NCBI RefSeq assembly: GCF_001742185.1
Contig: NZ_CP015750.1
Location: forward strand, 4,340,001 to 4,404,000
Direction: 5' to 3'
DNA length: 64,000 nt
Source: Pectobacterium wasabiae CFBP 3304
Lineage (GTDB): Bacteria > Pseudomonadota > Gammaproteobacteria > Enterobacterales > Enterobacteriaceae
Shown here one piece after another: positions 1-10,978 of this stretch (its first letter is position 1; each line of letters opens with the position of its first letter). Below the pieces are notes generated by a model. The model ran no database searches and had not been told where the DNA came from. It saw nothing but the letters and a program-made list of their open reading frames with translations. Both the position numbers and the translations under genes were made by a program.

Positions 1-490
1 TGGTGTGAAGAATGGCCTGTTTGAGAGACACACCTTTACGCGTGCTTAAGCGCGTTTCTCCCTGCCGATCGCTCCGCCAGGCCTGCAATCCATCGGCCCA
101 GAAGCACTCTCCGGTAAACGGTTGGCTCATCATCCCCATCACGGCACGTTCATGATGCAACAGACCAATGAGCGTTCCCCACACGGGTAGCCCGCATAAG
201 AAAGGTCGGGTTCCATCAACCGGATCCAAAACCCAGCGCACAGGCCCTTCCCCGCTCAAGCCAAACTCTTCCCCCATAATTGCGTGTTCGGGATAATGGC
301 GCGTGATGTGTTCACGCATCACTCGTTCGGCCTGCCGATCGGCTTCCGTCACCGGATCAAAGCGGAAACCCTCTTTTGGCTTGGTTTCGATTTGGTTGGC
401 GTTGAGGGAACGAAAACGTGGCAACGTTTCCTGACTGGCCAGTGCGGCAAGTTCATGAAAAAAGGCAATATCCGGAAGCGTCTGACTCAT
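1..490 (-). CDS. Inositol monophosphatase-family phosphatase (histidinol-phosphatase-like), 3' end beyond window
   Basis: The reading frame begins at an ATG complementary to 488-490 and runs off the left edge, so about 163 N-terminal residues are visible. They carry the metal-binding signatures of the family: an early DPVTEADR segment, MGEEFG, and WVLDPVDGTRPF. These coordinate Mg2+ for hydrolysis of a phosphate monoester. The PVDGTRPF variant and the HELAALA-type N-terminus resemble HisN-type histidinol phosphatases, but substrates in this family cannot be told apart from half a protein. It lies downstream of the asc genes on the same strand but is separated from ascB by a terminator. Confidence 0.8.
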   Translation of the reverse strand, partial: MSQTLPDIAFFHELAALASQETLPRFRSLNANQIETKPKEGFRFDPVTEADRQAERVMREHITRHYPEHAIMGEEFGLSGEGPVRWVLDPVDGTRPFLCGLPVWGTLIGLLHHERAVMGMMSQPFTGECFWADGLQAWRSDRQGETRLSTRKGVSLKQAILHT

Positions 491-609
491 CGTATTTTAT
501 CTTCCTATCGCGTCATTTGAGAATTGAAGCTGAGAGAACACAATGCTCAATTTGGCTCGATTATGAATGACGAAACAAGTGCAAACAATCTCGCGTTCAT
601 CTACGGATA

Positions 610-644
610 AAAAAATAGCCCCCAAACGCTGTCGTCAGGGGGCT
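610..644 (-). terminator. Rho-independent terminator after ascB
   Basis: A perfect 7-bp stem (617-623 with 638-644, AGCCCCC/GGGGGCT) is followed on the minus strand by a run of T (complement of 611-615). It sits just past the ascB stop. Confidence 0.85.
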
Positions 645-671
645 ATAACAAGGATAGCTAAACGACATTAT

Positions 672-2105
<1,434 letters not shown>

Positions 2106-2132
2106 CTATTTCTCCTTCGTACTTCATGTCAT

Positions 2133-2259
2133 TATACCCGTCATACTTCAAGCTACATGTGCGTTGGCTTTCCTCGCTCACCCCAGTCACTTACTGGAGT
2201 AAGCTCCTGGGGATTCACTGTGTCGCCGCCTTCATGTAACTCGAATTATTTAGCGTATA
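2133..2259. repeat. ERIC element (about 127 bp)
   Basis: Full-length enterobacterial repetitive intergenic consensus element. The central part contains both well-known ERIC primer cores (CGCTCACCCCAGTCACTTAC and, nearby, AGCTCCTGGGGATTCAC), and the outer ends are TATA-type inverted repeats. It occupies almost all of the ascF-ascB spacer and would be transcribed as a long hairpin in the operon mRNA. Confidence 0.93.
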
Positions 2260-2267
2260 GGCTTCAT

Positions 2268-3728
2268 TTAATTCGTGTTCGATACGCGCGACGTCGCGGC
2301 AACGTCGTCGCCCTGTGCATGTTTCTCTTCCGGCTTTTCTTCTACCGGAATGTCTTCAAAGCCCAGCAGTAAGGTGACGAAGAAGGAGATCACGACAGAC
2401 AGGATCATGACGCCGAATACCCAGGCAATACTCATCGGATTGGTCGGATCGAAGAACTGTACGCTAGTAAATAGCCCTGGCGACGCCATTGAATGGCTTG
2501 CCAACCCGCCGATACCTGCGACGGCGCCACAGATAAAACCGGTGATTAAACAGGCGATTAGCGGGCGTTTCAGGCGCAACGCGACACCGTACAGCGCAGG
2601 TTCAGAGATCCCGGCAACAATGGCTGATGCCGCCGCCGCCAGCGCCGTCTGACGCAGTTCCGGGTTTTTGGTACGCCAGGCAACCGCCAGTGAAGAGCCG
2701 CCAAGGGACAGGTTCGCACCGATTTCAGACGGCATGACCATACCCTCTTTGCCGGTTTCGGCGATAGTTTGAATAATGGTCGGCGTAAACACCCGGTGCA
2801 TACCGGTCATCACCAGCAGCGGCCAAATAGCGCCCATAATGGCAACGGACAGCCAGCCCAGATAGTCATGTACGGTGTACACCACCGCAGAAATACCGCT
2901 GCCGATCCAGATCCCAATCGGGCCGATAAGCATGATGGCAATCGGGGAGGCAATCAGCACGATTAACATCGGCTTGAGGAAGTTTTTGGTCACGGCTGGC
3001 GTAATGCGGTCTACCCATTTTTCAATGTAAGACAGGATCCAGGTCATACACAGCGCCGGAATCACGGTATAGGTGTACTTCACCGCCGTGACGGAAAGCC
3101 CCATAAACACCACCTGCTGGCCCTGTGCTGCTTTTGCCATCAGATCGATAAACGTCGGATGGACCAGCACCCCAGCGATAGCAATCGCCAGCGACATATT
3201 GGTTTTGAATTTTACCGCTGCAGACGCCGCCACCATGATCGGCAGGAAGAAGAACGCCCCGTCGCCAATCACGTTCAGAATCGTGATCGTCGATGCGCCC
3301 TTCTCAAACAGCCCAGTCATATCCAGGATCATGGCGAGCAGTTTCACCATCGAGCCGCCGATAATCGCTGGAATAAGCGGTGACATCGTGCCAATCAGCG
3401 CATCCAGGATCCCTGCACCGATGCGTCGCAGCGTAATTTTATTGTTCACCGGTACGGCTTTTTCAGCCGTCGCGCCTTCTGGCAGCAGCTTCACCACCTC
3501 GGTGTAGGCCTGAGAAACCGTGTTGCCGATGATGACCTGACACTGGTTATCATTTTTCACCACACCCAACACGCCGCCGATCGCCTTCAATTCGGCCACA
3601 TTCACAGCATCATTGTCTTTAAGCACAAAGCGCAGGCGCGTCATGCAGTGGGTTACCGCCGCGATGTTATCAGCACCACCGATGGCATCAACGATCGAAC
3701 GGGATACAGCCGCATAATTCTTTGACAT
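2268..3728 (-). CDS. ascF: PTS beta-glucoside (cellobiose/arbutin/salicin) transporter EIIBC, AscF
   Basis: 486-residue inner-membrane PTS permease. The N-terminal EIIB domain (about residues 1-90) contains the phosphorylated Cys in THCMTRLRFVL. The rest is a hydrophobic EIIC domain of the glucose-sucrose superfamily with a GISEPALYGV segment. No EIIA domain is fused, so phosphate must come from an EIIA encoded elsewhere, as in E. coli asc. Transcribed with ascB and divergently from ascG, whose product should repress it. Substrate assignment rests on the close match to E. coli AscF and on the paired ascB and ascG. Confidence 0.92.
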   Translation of the reverse strand: MSKNYAAVSRSIVDAIGGADNIAAVTHCMTRLRFVLKDNDAVNVAELKAIGGVLGVVKNDNQCQVIIGNTVSQAYTEVVKLLPEGATAEKAVPVNNKITLRRIGAGILDALIGTMSPLIPAIIGGSMVKLLAMILDMTGLFEKGASTITILNVIGDGAFFFLPIMVAASAAVKFKTNMSLAIAIAGVLVHPTFIDLMAKAAQGQQVVFMGLSVTAVKYTYTVIPALCMTWILSYIEKWVDRITPAVTKNFLKPMLIVLIASPIAIMLIGPIGIWIGSGISAVVYTVHDYLGWLSVAIMGAIWPLLVMTGMHRVFTPTIIQTIAETGKEGMVMPSEIGANLSLGGSSLAVAWRTKNPELRQTALAAAASAIVAGISEPALYGVALRLKRPLIACLITGFICGAVAGIGGLASHSMASPGLFTSVQFFDPTNPMSIAWVFGVMILSVVISFFVTLLLGFEDIPVEEKPEEKHAQGDDVAATSRVSNTN

Positions 3729-3891
3729 GGATAGACAATCTCTCGTAATCGCGCACGCTATACCCGTTTCGACAAACCGCTCAAGTTGGAATTATCGCGT
3801 AGCAAGCGTGCATTTATTATTAAATTTCATGCAGTTATGAAAGCATTCATGCCGGTATCCCTGCTCCATGCAACGTGATGAAACGCCGATG

Positions 3892-3906
3892 GGTAACCGG
3901 TTCCAC
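3892..3906. promoter_or_regulatory. Probable AscG operator
   Basis: An interrupted palindrome centred on AACCGGTT (GGTAACCGGTTCC) lies in the ascF-ascG divergent spacer. The E. coli AscG operator is a palindrome with the core AAACCGGTTT, so this is the best candidate site. Its function is inferred. Confidence 0.6.
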
Positions 3907-3964
3907 ATGATAGTGTTTATATATGAATGCAATTTCAATAGATTGGTTATTATTATTTTACTTA

Positions 3965-3980
3965 TGTGATTACGATCACC
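3965..3980. promoter_or_regulatory. CRP-binding site candidate
   Basis: TGTGATTACGATCACC matches the CRP consensus TGTGA-N6-TCACA at nine of ten defined positions. It lies in the ascF-ascG spacer, as expected for catabolite control of a beta-glucoside operon. Confidence 0.65.
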
Positions 3981-4091
3981 ATGAAAAAGGCAATACCTCT
4001 CCTGCTCACTCCGGTTCTGCATTTACTACTCTGCTTCTGTCAGCCTAATGTGTATAAAATGATAGGCGTGTTCAATGTGTCAGGATGTCCC

Positions 4092-5117
4092 ATGTCGACA
4101 ATGCAGGAAGTGGCGAAGAAAGCAGGCGTATCAAAAGCGACGGTGTCGCGCGTGCTATCAGGAAAAGGCTATACCAGTGAAGAAACCAAAACACTGGTCT
4201 ATCAAGCCATTGAGGAGACGGGATATCAACCAAATTTACTGGCGCGTAATCTGGCGACCAGCAAATCAGCCTGTATTGGTTTAGTGGTGACTAACACGCT
4301 CTATCACGGCAGCTATTTTAACGAACTGCTGTCACAGGCCGCTAAGAAGCTCGAAGATAACGGACGTCAGCTCATTCTGGTTGACGGCAAGCACAGCGCT
4401 GATGAAGAACGCGCCGCGATTCAATTTCTGCTGGGTTTACGCTGCGATGCGATTATCATTTATCCTCGTTTTCTCAACGTGGATCAGATGGACGACATCA
4501 TCGGACAACACAAGCAGCCGATCATGGTCGTCAACCGTAAACTGCGTAAACACCAAAGCCACTGCATTTGCTGCGATCACAAGGGTTCCAGCTATAACGC
4601 CACGCAACATCTGATCGCGCGCGGTCATAAAGACATCGCGTTTATCACCGGGTCGCTGGATTCGCCAACCGCTATCGAACGCCTTTCCGGCTATAAAGAC
4701 GCGCTGACAGCGGCCAACATCGCAGTACGGGATGAACTGATCGTGAGAGGGAAATGGACACCGCGCTGCGGCTCACTCGCTATTGCTGCCTTGCGCAATA
4801 GCCAGGTATTGTTCAGCGCCGTTCTCGCCAGTAATGACGATATGGCGATTGGTGCAATAAAAGCGTTGGATGAGGCAGGCGTTGCTGTACCGAACGAGGT
4901 CTCTGTGGTCGGGTTCGATGATATTCCCACTGCCCCGTTTTTGAAGCCGTCACTCTCCAGCGTAAAAGATCCGGTGAGCGATATGATCAACGAAGTGATT
5001 CACCGCCTGATCGCGATGCTGGACGGCGGCTATTTCTCGAAAGAGAACCTCTTTTTGTCTGAACTACGGGTCAGGGACTCAATTCAGGACGGGCCGTATG
5101 GTAACCAGCCCGTCTGA
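4092..5117 (+). CDS. ascG: LacI-family transcriptional repressor AscG
   Basis: DNA-binding repressor of the asc genes. The ATG at 4092 is preferred over upstream starts because MSTMQEVAKKAGVSKATVSR aligns with the start of E. coli AscG and of LacI proteins generally, and an AGGA lies 6 nt upstream. The N-terminal helix-turn-helix (residues 4-25) is followed by the hinge (PNLLARNL) and a periplasmic-binding-protein-like sensor domain with VASNDDMAIGA-type and VSVVGFDDI motifs. The length of 341 residues is normal. Divergent from ascFB, so it probably also autoregulates. Confidence 0.92.
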   Translation: MSTMQEVAKKAGVSKATVSRVLSGKGYTSEETKTLVYQAIEETGYQPNLLARNLATSKSACIGLVVTNTLYHGSYFNELLSQAAKKLEDNGRQLILVDGKHSADEERAAIQFLLGLRCDAIIIYPRFLNVDQMDDIIGQHKQPIMVVNRKLRKHQSHCICCDHKGSSYNATQHLIARGHKDIAFITGSLDSPTAIERLSGYKDALTAANIAVRDELIVRGKWTPRCGSLAIAALRNSQVLFSAVLASNDDMAIGAIKALDEAGVAVPNEVSVVGFDDIPTAPFLKPSLSSVKDPVSDMINEVIHRLIAMLDGGYFSKENLFLSELRVRDSIQDGPYGNQPV

Positions 5118-5171
5118 TCTCAATATGGTTTGCGGTTTGTTCATAACCGTCCCAACCGTCAGTATCTCCGT

Positions 5172-5196
5172 CGCAGCTTGAAGTGTGACGAATATA
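5172..5196. repeat. ERIC end remnant
   Basis: CAGCTTGAAGTGTGACGAATA resembles the inverted outer end of the ERIC element at 2133-2259, with a few mismatches. The rest of the element is missing. Confidence 0.4.
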
Positions 5197-5200
5197 AAGC

Positions 5201-5443
5201 TTAAACGTAAACGTTAAGCCGATTAGTGGCCGTTGGGCGATTAACTCCATCGGCTATAGGTGGCGTAAAGACTGGACCGCTATTTTCGTACCCTGGTCGA
5301 GTTCGGGTAGAAGCATCCTGATTAGGGTAACCAGACAGGTGCGACGAGCGGGAAATGCCTTGGACATAATCAAGCTTGTCAGGCGTAGCGTAATATGACA
5401 CTGGATAAACTAGGTTGAGACCAATCATTTTTCTTTCCCCCAT
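5201..5443 (-). CDS. Small hypothetical protein, family not recognised
   Basis: An 80-codon ORF, or 75 codons if translation starts at the second Met (5428), which has the better purine-rich upstream sequence (GGGGGAAAG). The product is soluble, rich in Pro, Tyr, Asn and Thr, and has no signal peptide or membrane segment. It ends in a polar tail, NRLNVYV. I recognise no family. It might be a small secreted or regulatory protein or a non-coding ORF. The support is only its length, its possible ribosome site and its position in an otherwise empty spacer. Confidence 0.35.
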   Translation of the reverse strand: MGERKMIGLNLVYPVSYYATPDKLDYVQGISRSSHLSGYPNQDASTRTRPGYENSGPVFTPPIADGVNRPTATNRLNVYV

Positions 5444-5601
5444 TCATCTCATCGGTCAGTAAGACTTACTTTGCTTACTTCTGAGTATAGAACAGTCTAA
5501 CAGAGGGAATATGTAAGGTTTTGTCTGAAAAAACGCCACAGATACAGCCACAATAAAGGGAAAGGTAAGGCCAAACATCATTCTGATTTACTATCAGGTC
5601 G

Positions 5602-6108
5602 TTATTTGTTTTTCTCCCATGCACGCAGTCGCCCGGCCGCATTCTTATAAGGTGAGGCGGTATTAAACTGAATCATCCGACCACGCGTCCACTTACCGTA
5701 CCAGCATTCGCCATAGAGTTGTTCATCGGTATAGCGTTCAACCAGTGCGATGAGTGCCAGTTTATTCGCGGCAAGCAGCGCGACCAGTTCCGCCCAATCG
5801 GTAATAGGGGCATAGTCCTGATAGAATTTTTGTGCCAGCAGGCCAAGTTGATTCCATTTATAACCGGCCGCGGGGAAATCGATGGGTTTGCCCTGAGCTT
5901 CATCCTCATGCCATTTCAGCACCAAATTTCCCCAACCTAGCAGATATGCTACCAGATTTGCTGGGCTCATCTGCGTTCCCTTCGCATGCCCTACCATCTC
6001 AGATAAGAAGGCACGTTCAGCGGATACCGCATCAATCTTCTTCATTAGCAACGCAAACTGATTGTTAATTGCCTTGATCAACGCTTCTTTGCTTTCCGGC
6101 ACTGCCAT
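5602..6108 (-). CDS. ClbS/DfsB-family four-helix protein (DUF1706)
   Basis: The start at 6108 (MAVPESKEALIKAI) has GAGG at proper spacing, and the longer ORF start lacks support. The 168-residue product has the family's N-terminal helix (KEALIKAINNQFALL), the central NLVAYLLGWGNLVLKWH block and the C-terminal WTRGRMIQFNTASPYKNA segment. Members are DinB-like helical-bundle proteins. The best-known one, ClbS, hydrolyses the colibactin cyclopropane, but most have unknown substrates. No biosynthetic cluster is nearby, so only the family is called. Confidence 0.8.
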   Translation of the reverse strand: MAVPESKEALIKAINNQFALLMKKIDAVSAERAFLSEMVGHAKGTQMSPANLVAYLLGWGNLVLKWHEDEAQGKPIDFPAAGYKWNQLGLLAQKFYQDYAPITDWAELVALLAANKLALIALVERYTDEQLYGECWYGKWTRGRMIQFNTASPYKNAAGRLRAWEKNK

Positions 6109-6200
6109 CGCATAACCTCGGTTTTTCTGCCTCAAACAAACCTAGATTACCGCCTGTAATATGCCATAACATTGTCATCACTCACGTATTTAATCGTTTT

Positions 6201-7181
6201 TCAGCGCTGCGCCAACAGTCGAATTGATGCCTCACGCTCACGGGGTGACGTCACGGGCGTATGGATAATGAACTCATCGACCCCAAAACGCTGATGATAG
6301 CTCTCCAGACGCTGATGAATATGTTCCGGCGTGCCGTAAAGCACATGCCGTGGCTCCTGCTCAATACGGAAATCTGTCGCGCCCGCCTGTCGAACGAAAT
6401 TTTCGGCCTGCTCCTGACTGCCTACCGTTAGCGGCGGTTTGTTTTCAATATAAACCTTATAGTTATACTGTGTGCTAGCCAGCGCCTCCGCATCTTCATG
6501 ATGTTCAGCGGCAATCACTGATAGCGACAACAACGTCTGAGCGTTGGCAGGCTTCAATTCCCGGTAGCTCAAGAGTGATTCCGTTAACAGTGCTTCGCTG
6601 GCATTAATGAATCCCGCGAATACAAAACTCCAGCCCAGCGATGCGGCTAACCGCGCACTCTCCTGACTGGCCCCCAACAAAAAGCGCTGTGGCGTATGTT
6701 CTGGCAGCGGCGTCGCATTCAGGCGCTCGGCAGTATCATCATAACTGCCGAGAAAACGGTTGAGCTGATGTAACTTTTCCGTGAAGGCAACTCGCTCGGC
6801 CTCGCCTATTTCCTGCTGAAGTGCGCGTGTCGCCAGCGGCAACCCGCCCGGTGCTTTACCGATACCTAAATCCACACGCCCGCCGGACAACGCACTGATG
6901 ACATGGAAATTCTCTGCAACCTTATACGGACTGTAGTGCTGTAACATCACGCCGCCGGAGCCGATGCGCAACGTTGTCGTGTGCGCCAATAGCCAAGTGA
7001 TCAAGACTTCAGGAGACGAACCTGCCAATTCAGCGGAATTATGATGCTCGGAAACCCAAAAGCGGTAATAACCAAGCGCTTCCGCCACTTTTGCCAGCGA
7101 CACGGTTTGCGCCAACGCCTGCGCTGTACTCATTCCTTCGGCAATGGGGCTTTGATCTAATAAACTGAGCTTATATCCCAC
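6201..7181 (-). CDS. LLM-class flavin-dependent monooxygenase (MsnO8-type, YtmO-like)
   Basis: 326-residue bacterial luciferase-like TIM-barrel enzyme using reduced FMN and O2. It begins with LSLLDQSPI, has FWVSEHHN near residue 45 and the SGGRVDLGIGKAPGG motif near residue 105. It starts 248 bp from, and divergent to, the M20 amidohydrolase, and faces the same cluster as a second monooxygenase, a flavin reductase, a GNAT enzyme and an amino-acid ABC transporter. In B. subtilis the YtmO homologue belongs to the S-(2-succino)cysteine salvage operon. Substrate here is inferred from that context. Confidence 0.85.
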   Translation of the reverse strand: MGYKLSLLDQSPIAEGMSTAQALAQTVSLAKVAEALGYYRFWVSEHHNSAELAGSSPEVLITWLLAHTTTLRIGSGGVMLQHYSPYKVAENFHVISALSGGRVDLGIGKAPGGLPLATRALQQEIGEAERVAFTEKLHQLNRFLGSYDDTAERLNATPLPEHTPQRFLLGASQESARLAASLGWSFVFAGFINASEALLTESLLSYRELKPANAQTLLSLSVIAAEHHEDAEALASTQYNYKVYIENKPPLTVGSQEQAENFVRQAGATDFRIEQEPRHVLYGTPEHIHQRLESYHQRFGVDEFIIHTPVTSPREREASIRLLAQR

Positions 7182-7429
7182 GATGTTTCCTTATTTTTAG
7201 CGACGCTCCGCCAACAATATTAAGAGTAAAAAACAATAGAAAGGATGTTGCATAAAGGTGTGGAAAATAAATATCAATAATGAATTTTGTTAGCAGAAAT
7301 ATTCATAATAAATAAATACAAAAAGCGCCATCATAAAAAGACATGAAATATAACCAGATGGTATTTATCCATTGAGTGGCTATCGGCTACCTTTACCATG
7401 TTTACGTTTTGTTAAGGAGGTGTATTGAT

Positions 7430-8626
7430 ATGGCTGAATCTATCCCCTGTTGTGATACGTCATTTGAGCAACAGTTAATTAACTGGCGACGGCACTTGCA
7501 TCAGTACCCGGAATTATCCAATCAGGAACACCAAACCACCGCGCACATTACCCGCTGGTTACAAGAAAAAGACATCCGTCTGTTACCTCTGGCGTTAACC
7601 ACTGGCGTCGTTGCCGAAATCGGTCATGGTAGCGGCCCAACTATTGCGCTGCGTGCCGATATTGATGCACTGCCGATTGAAGAATTGGTTGATGTCGATT
7701 TTCGCTCCCAACACGCTGGCGTCATGCACGCCTGTGGGCACGATTTCCACACTGCCGTAATGCTCGGCGCCGCCTGCCTGCTGAAAAAACGTGAACCTGT
7801 CTTACCGGGCAAAGTCAGGTTATTTTTCCAACCGGCAGAAGAGGTTTCTACCGGTGCCAAACAGCTCATCCGTGCCGGGGCACTCGCTGATGTTGCCGCT
7901 GTTTTCGGCCTGCACAATGCGCCGGAACTTCCTGCTGGCACCTTTGCCACACGCAGCGGCCCGTTTTATGCCAACGTGGATCGCTTCGCTATTCACATTA
8001 CGGGCAAAGGCGCGCATGCAGCCAAGCCTGAACAAGGCATCGACAGCATCGTCACCGCCTGTAACATCGTCAATGCGCTGCAAACGTTGCCCAGTCGCAG
8101 CTTCAGTTCGCTGGAATCGCTGGTCATCAGCGTCACACGCATTCAAGGGGGCAACACCTGGAACGTACTGCCGCAAACGGTAGAATTGGAAGGCACGGTA
8201 CGAACCTACAATGCCGCGATCCGTGCGGAAATACCGGAGCGAATTGAGCAACTGATTGGCGGTATTGCCCTTGCGCTGGGCGCGAAAGCGGAGCTGAAGT
8301 GGTATCCCGGCCCGCCTGCGGTCGTGAACACCAGCGAATGGGCCGATTTCAGCAAGCAAATTGCCCAAGACGCAGGCTATCGGGTTGAAAACGCTGAACT
8401 GCAAATGAGCGGTGAGGATTTTGCCCTTTACCTTCAGGAAGTGCCGGGCACCTTCGTCAGCATTGGTTCAAACAGCGAATTTGGCTTACATCACCCTCAG
8501 TTCAACCCGGATGAAAGCGCCATTGCTCCTGCATCACGCTACTTTGCGCAGCTAGCGGAAGCCGCACTGCATCGCCTGCGCACCACGAAAAGCACCGTTC
8601 CACAGGCGGTAATGCCGATCGTTTGA
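7430..8626 (+). CDS. M20D-family amidohydrolase / N-acetyl-amino-acid deacetylase (SndA-like)
   Basis: The start at 7430 follows a near-perfect AAGGAGGTG ribosome site, while the upstream in-frame ATG at 7376 has none. The 398-residue zinc-type hydrolase shows the M20D signatures HACGHDFHTA, QPAEEVSTGA, GLHNAPELPAG and SGEDFALYL. Members remove acyl groups from hippurate-like or N-acetyl-cysteine conjugates. Its position with a GNAT acetyltransferase and flavin monooxygenases mirrors SndA/YtnL of the Bacillus pathway, where it deacetylates N-acetylcysteine. That specific role is inference. Confidence 0.88.
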   Translation: MAESIPCCDTSFEQQLINWRRHLHQYPELSNQEHQTTAHITRWLQEKDIRLLPLALTTGVVAEIGHGSGPTIALRADIDALPIEELVDVDFRSQHAGVMHACGHDFHTAVMLGAACLLKKREPVLPGKVRLFFQPAEEVSTGAKQLIRAGALADVAAVFGLHNAPELPAGTFATRSGPFYANVDRFAIHITGKGAHAAKPEQGIDSIVTACNIVNALQTLPSRSFSSLESLVISVTRIQGGNTWNVLPQTVELEGTVRTYNAAIRAEIPERIEQLIGGIALALGAKAELKWYPGPPAVVNTSEWADFSKQIAQDAGYRVENAELQMSGEDFALYLQEVPGTFVSIGSNSEFGLHHPQFNPDESAIAPASRYFAQLAEAALHRLRTTKSTVPQAVMPIV

Positions 8627-8627
8627 C

Positions 8628-8694
8628 GATCGAGATACCCGGAGCAACCACGGGGTGAGGCGTCCCTGCGGGAACCTCATCCCCGTGTCTCTCC
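8628..8694. repeat. 67-bp dispersed hairpin repeat, copy A
   Basis: An interrupted palindrome immediately after the amidohydrolase stop. Outer stem 8649-8655 pairs with 8681-8687 (CACGGGG/CCCCGTG), and inner stems GAGG/CCTC and TCCC/GGGA surround a TGC loop. A related copy lies at 56950-57016 on the same strand with a compensatory pair change. Confidence 0.75.
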
Positions 8695-8724
8695 TAATAT
8701 CGGATTGACGTAACCAATTCATCA

Positions 8725-8750
8725 CCTCCGCCAGATTGACCTGACGGAGG
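8725..8750. terminator. Terminator-like hairpin between convergent genes
   Basis: CCTCCG (8725-8730) pairs with CGGAGG (8745-8750), with additional CAG/CTG pairing inside. On the plus strand it is soon followed by CTATTTT. It separates the amidohydrolase gene from the convergent flavin reductase gene. Confidence 0.55.
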
Positions 8751-8801
8751 CAGCTATTTTACGCATTAAAATAAAGGTATTAGGAGAGAAAGCGATACCA
8801 A

Positions 8802-9350
8802 TTAACCGCGAACAACGTGATAACCACGGGAAAAATACACCAGACCATCGGTATTTTTGCCCTGCTTAATCGCTAATACTCGGCAAATAAAGATATCGTG
8901 CGTCGCCGCGCTCACCACTTCCTCAACCCGGCAGTCAAACGCGACCAAAGCATCCTGCAACACCGGTGATCCCGTGTGTAACACGTCCCACTCCGCCGCC
9001 GCAAACCGTTCTTCAGTAGACGACCGACTCCCAAACAACGACGACAATTTTTCATGGTGTGCCGCTAGCGTATTGACGCACAAATGTTCATTCGCCTGAA
9101 ACGTGGGATACACCGATGAACCACGATTCAGACACACCAACAGCGTGCCGGGCGAATCACTGACGCTGGACACGGCAGACGCCGTGAATCCGGCCTTACC
9201 AGCCGGGCCATCGGTGGTAACGATATTAACCGCCGCGCTCAGCTTTGCCATTGCATCGCGAAACGCCTGCTGGTCAACGGTGGTCACCGCCGCAGAGGGA
9301 ACGGCGTCATTCGCAGTTACGCGTCGTTCAACTGTCAAATCAGACATCAA
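8802..9350 (-). CDS. Flavin reductase family protein (HpaC/RutF-like)
   Basis: 182-residue flavin:NAD(P)H reductase-like protein of the split-barrel FMN-binding fold. The family blocks [41 protein letters not shown]-like LCVNTLAA and the C-terminal [12 protein letters not shown] are visible. Such enzymes supply FMNH2 to two-component monooxygenases, and both neighbours (6201-7181 and 9628-10956) need it. The start may be the second Met (9347). Transcribed divergently from the NtaA-like monooxygenase gene, with a 277-bp AT-rich spacer. Confidence 0.85.
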   Translation of the reverse strand: MMSDLTVERRVTANDAVPSAAVTTVDQQAFRDAMAKLSAAVNIVTTDGPAGKAGFTASAVSSVSDSPGTLLVCLNRGSSVYPTFQANEHLCVNTLAAHHEKLSSLFGSRSSTEERFAAAEWDVLHTGSPVLQDALVAFDCRVEEVVSAATHDIFICRVLAIKQGKNTDGLVYFSRGYHVVRG

Positions 9351-9627
9351 ATTTTATCCTTTAGATACGGCGAGACACATAGCCATTAACATCATACTAA
9401 CAAAACAAATCGCGCCATCATCTGAAATTTTTGAATTTCATTATACATTTTTGTTGTTTTACATCATACCTCGCCTCATCAATAGTGAAAACACACTATT
9501 AACGTCCCATTAACCTTTCATTGAATACGTGAATACCTATTGATGGCTTATCGATTGATAGCCGATTTATTGATGGATTATTTTCACCTTCATGGAAGTA
9601 TATTCGCTTAATAAAAGGTTTCTAATA

Positions 9628-10956
9628 ATGAGTGAAAAACAAATATCATCAAAACGACAATTAAGACTGGGTTTAATATTGCAAGGTGCAGCGGGAAATA
9701 TGTCCGCGTGGCGACATAAAAATGTCGTCCCCGATGCCAGTATTAATTTTGGTTTTATTCTGGACGCGGTGAAAAAAGCCGAACAGGGTAAATTTGATTT
9801 TGTCTTCGTAGCAGACGGATTGTATATCAATGAAAAATCCATCCCCCACTTTCTCAACCGTTTCGAGCCGTTAACGTTACTCTCCGCACTGGCTACGGTT
9901 ACCAGCCATATTGGTCTGGTTGGCACGCTCTCGACGTCATATTCCGAACCATTTACCACCGCCCGACAGTTTTCCAGCCTCGATCACCTCAGCAACGGCC
10001 GCGCGGGATGGAATGTGGTGACATCACCACTGGAAGGATCGGCGAAAAATTTTTCCCGCGCACAGCACCCAGAACACGCGCTGCGCTATCGCATTGCCGA
10101 TGAATTTCTTCAGGTGGCGAAAGGTCTGTGGGATTCCTGGGAAGATGATGCTTTTATTCGCGACAAAGCCAGTGGACAGTTCTTCGAACCTGAAAAGTTA
10201 CACACGCTGAATCATCAGGGAGAATTCTTCTCGGTACAGGGCCCGCTGAATATTGGCCGCTCTGCACAGGGTCGCCCTATCGTATTTCAGGCTGGCGCGT
10301 CTGAGGACGGGCAAAAACTTGCCGCTAAACATGCCGATGCCATCTTTACTCATCAACACACGCTGGAAGACTCACAGCGTTATTACCGCGAAGTAAAACA
10401 GAAGTTGGAAGAAAACGGTCGCCGCACCGATCAACTGCACATCTTCCAGGGCGTCAGTGTGATTGTCGGCAACGATGCGGAAGATGTGGAGCGTCAGTAT
10501 CAGGAAACCGCACAATTGGTGACGATTGAGGATGCCCTCAATTATTTGGGTCGCTATTTTGAACACTACGACTTCCCACAACATCCGCTGGATGAGCCCT
10601 TCCCTGATATCGGCGATCTGGGGAAAAACAGCTTCCGCAGCACTACCGATGAAATCAAACGCAACGCGCAGGAAAAAGGCTTAACGCTACGACAGGTCGC
10701 GCTAGAAGCGGCGTCACCCCGTCCGGTCTTCAGCGGTACGCCTGAGCAAGTGGCGGATGGCTTACAGCTCTGGTTTGAAAACGACGCTGCAGACGGCTTC
10801 ATTATTCAGGGCGGCACGCCGGATACACTCAATCATTTTGTCGATCGCGTCGTTCCCCTGCTGCAACAGCGCGGCCTGTTTCGTCAGGAGTATGCCGGCT
10901 ACACGCTACGGGAAAATCTGGCGCTGGACTATCCGGTGAATCAATTCACGCGCTAG
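9628..10956 (+). CDS. FMN-dependent monooxygenase, NtaA/SnaA/DszA family (YxeK/YtnJ-like)
   Basis: 442-residue luciferase-superfamily monooxygenase; Met at 9628 is the start, with AAGG upstream. Family features are [43 protein letters not shown] and [12 protein letters not shown]. Homologues in the Bacillus yxe and ytm operons oxidise N-acetylated S-substituted cysteines and release the S-linked side group. The next genes downstream are two amino-acid binding proteins, a GNAT enzyme, a permease and an ATPase, all on one strand with short gaps, so it probably heads that operon. Substrate inferred. Confidence 0.9.
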   Translation: MSEKQISSKRQLRLGLILQGAAGNMSAWRHKNVVPDASINFGFILDAVKKAEQGKFDFVFVADGLYINEKSIPHFLNRFEPLTLLSALATVTSHIGLVGTLSTSYSEPFTTARQFSSLDHLSNGRAGWNVVTSPLEGSAKNFSRAQHPEHALRYRIADEFLQVAKGLWDSWEDDAFIRDKASGQFFEPEKLHTLNHQGEFFSVQGPLNIGRSAQGRPIVFQAGASEDGQKLAAKHADAIFTHQHTLEDSQRYYREVKQKLEENGRRTDQLHIFQGVSVIVGNDAEDVERQYQETAQLVTIEDALNYLGRYFEHYDFPQHPLDEPFPDIGDLGKNSFRSTTDEIKRNAQEKGLTLRQVALEAASPRPVFSGTPEQVADGLQLWFENDAADGFIIQGGTPDTLNHFVDRVVPLLQQRGLFRQEYAGYTLRENLALDYPVNQFTR

Positions 10957-10978
10957 TTCGCGTAATAGGAGATTCACC

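Larger units (their letters stand above)
5118..5601. other. Spacer between ascG and the ClbS-like gene
   Basis: 484 bp. It holds an ERIC remnant (5172-5196) and one small minus-strand ORF (5201-5443). No convincing terminator or promoter was recognised. Confidence 0.5.
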
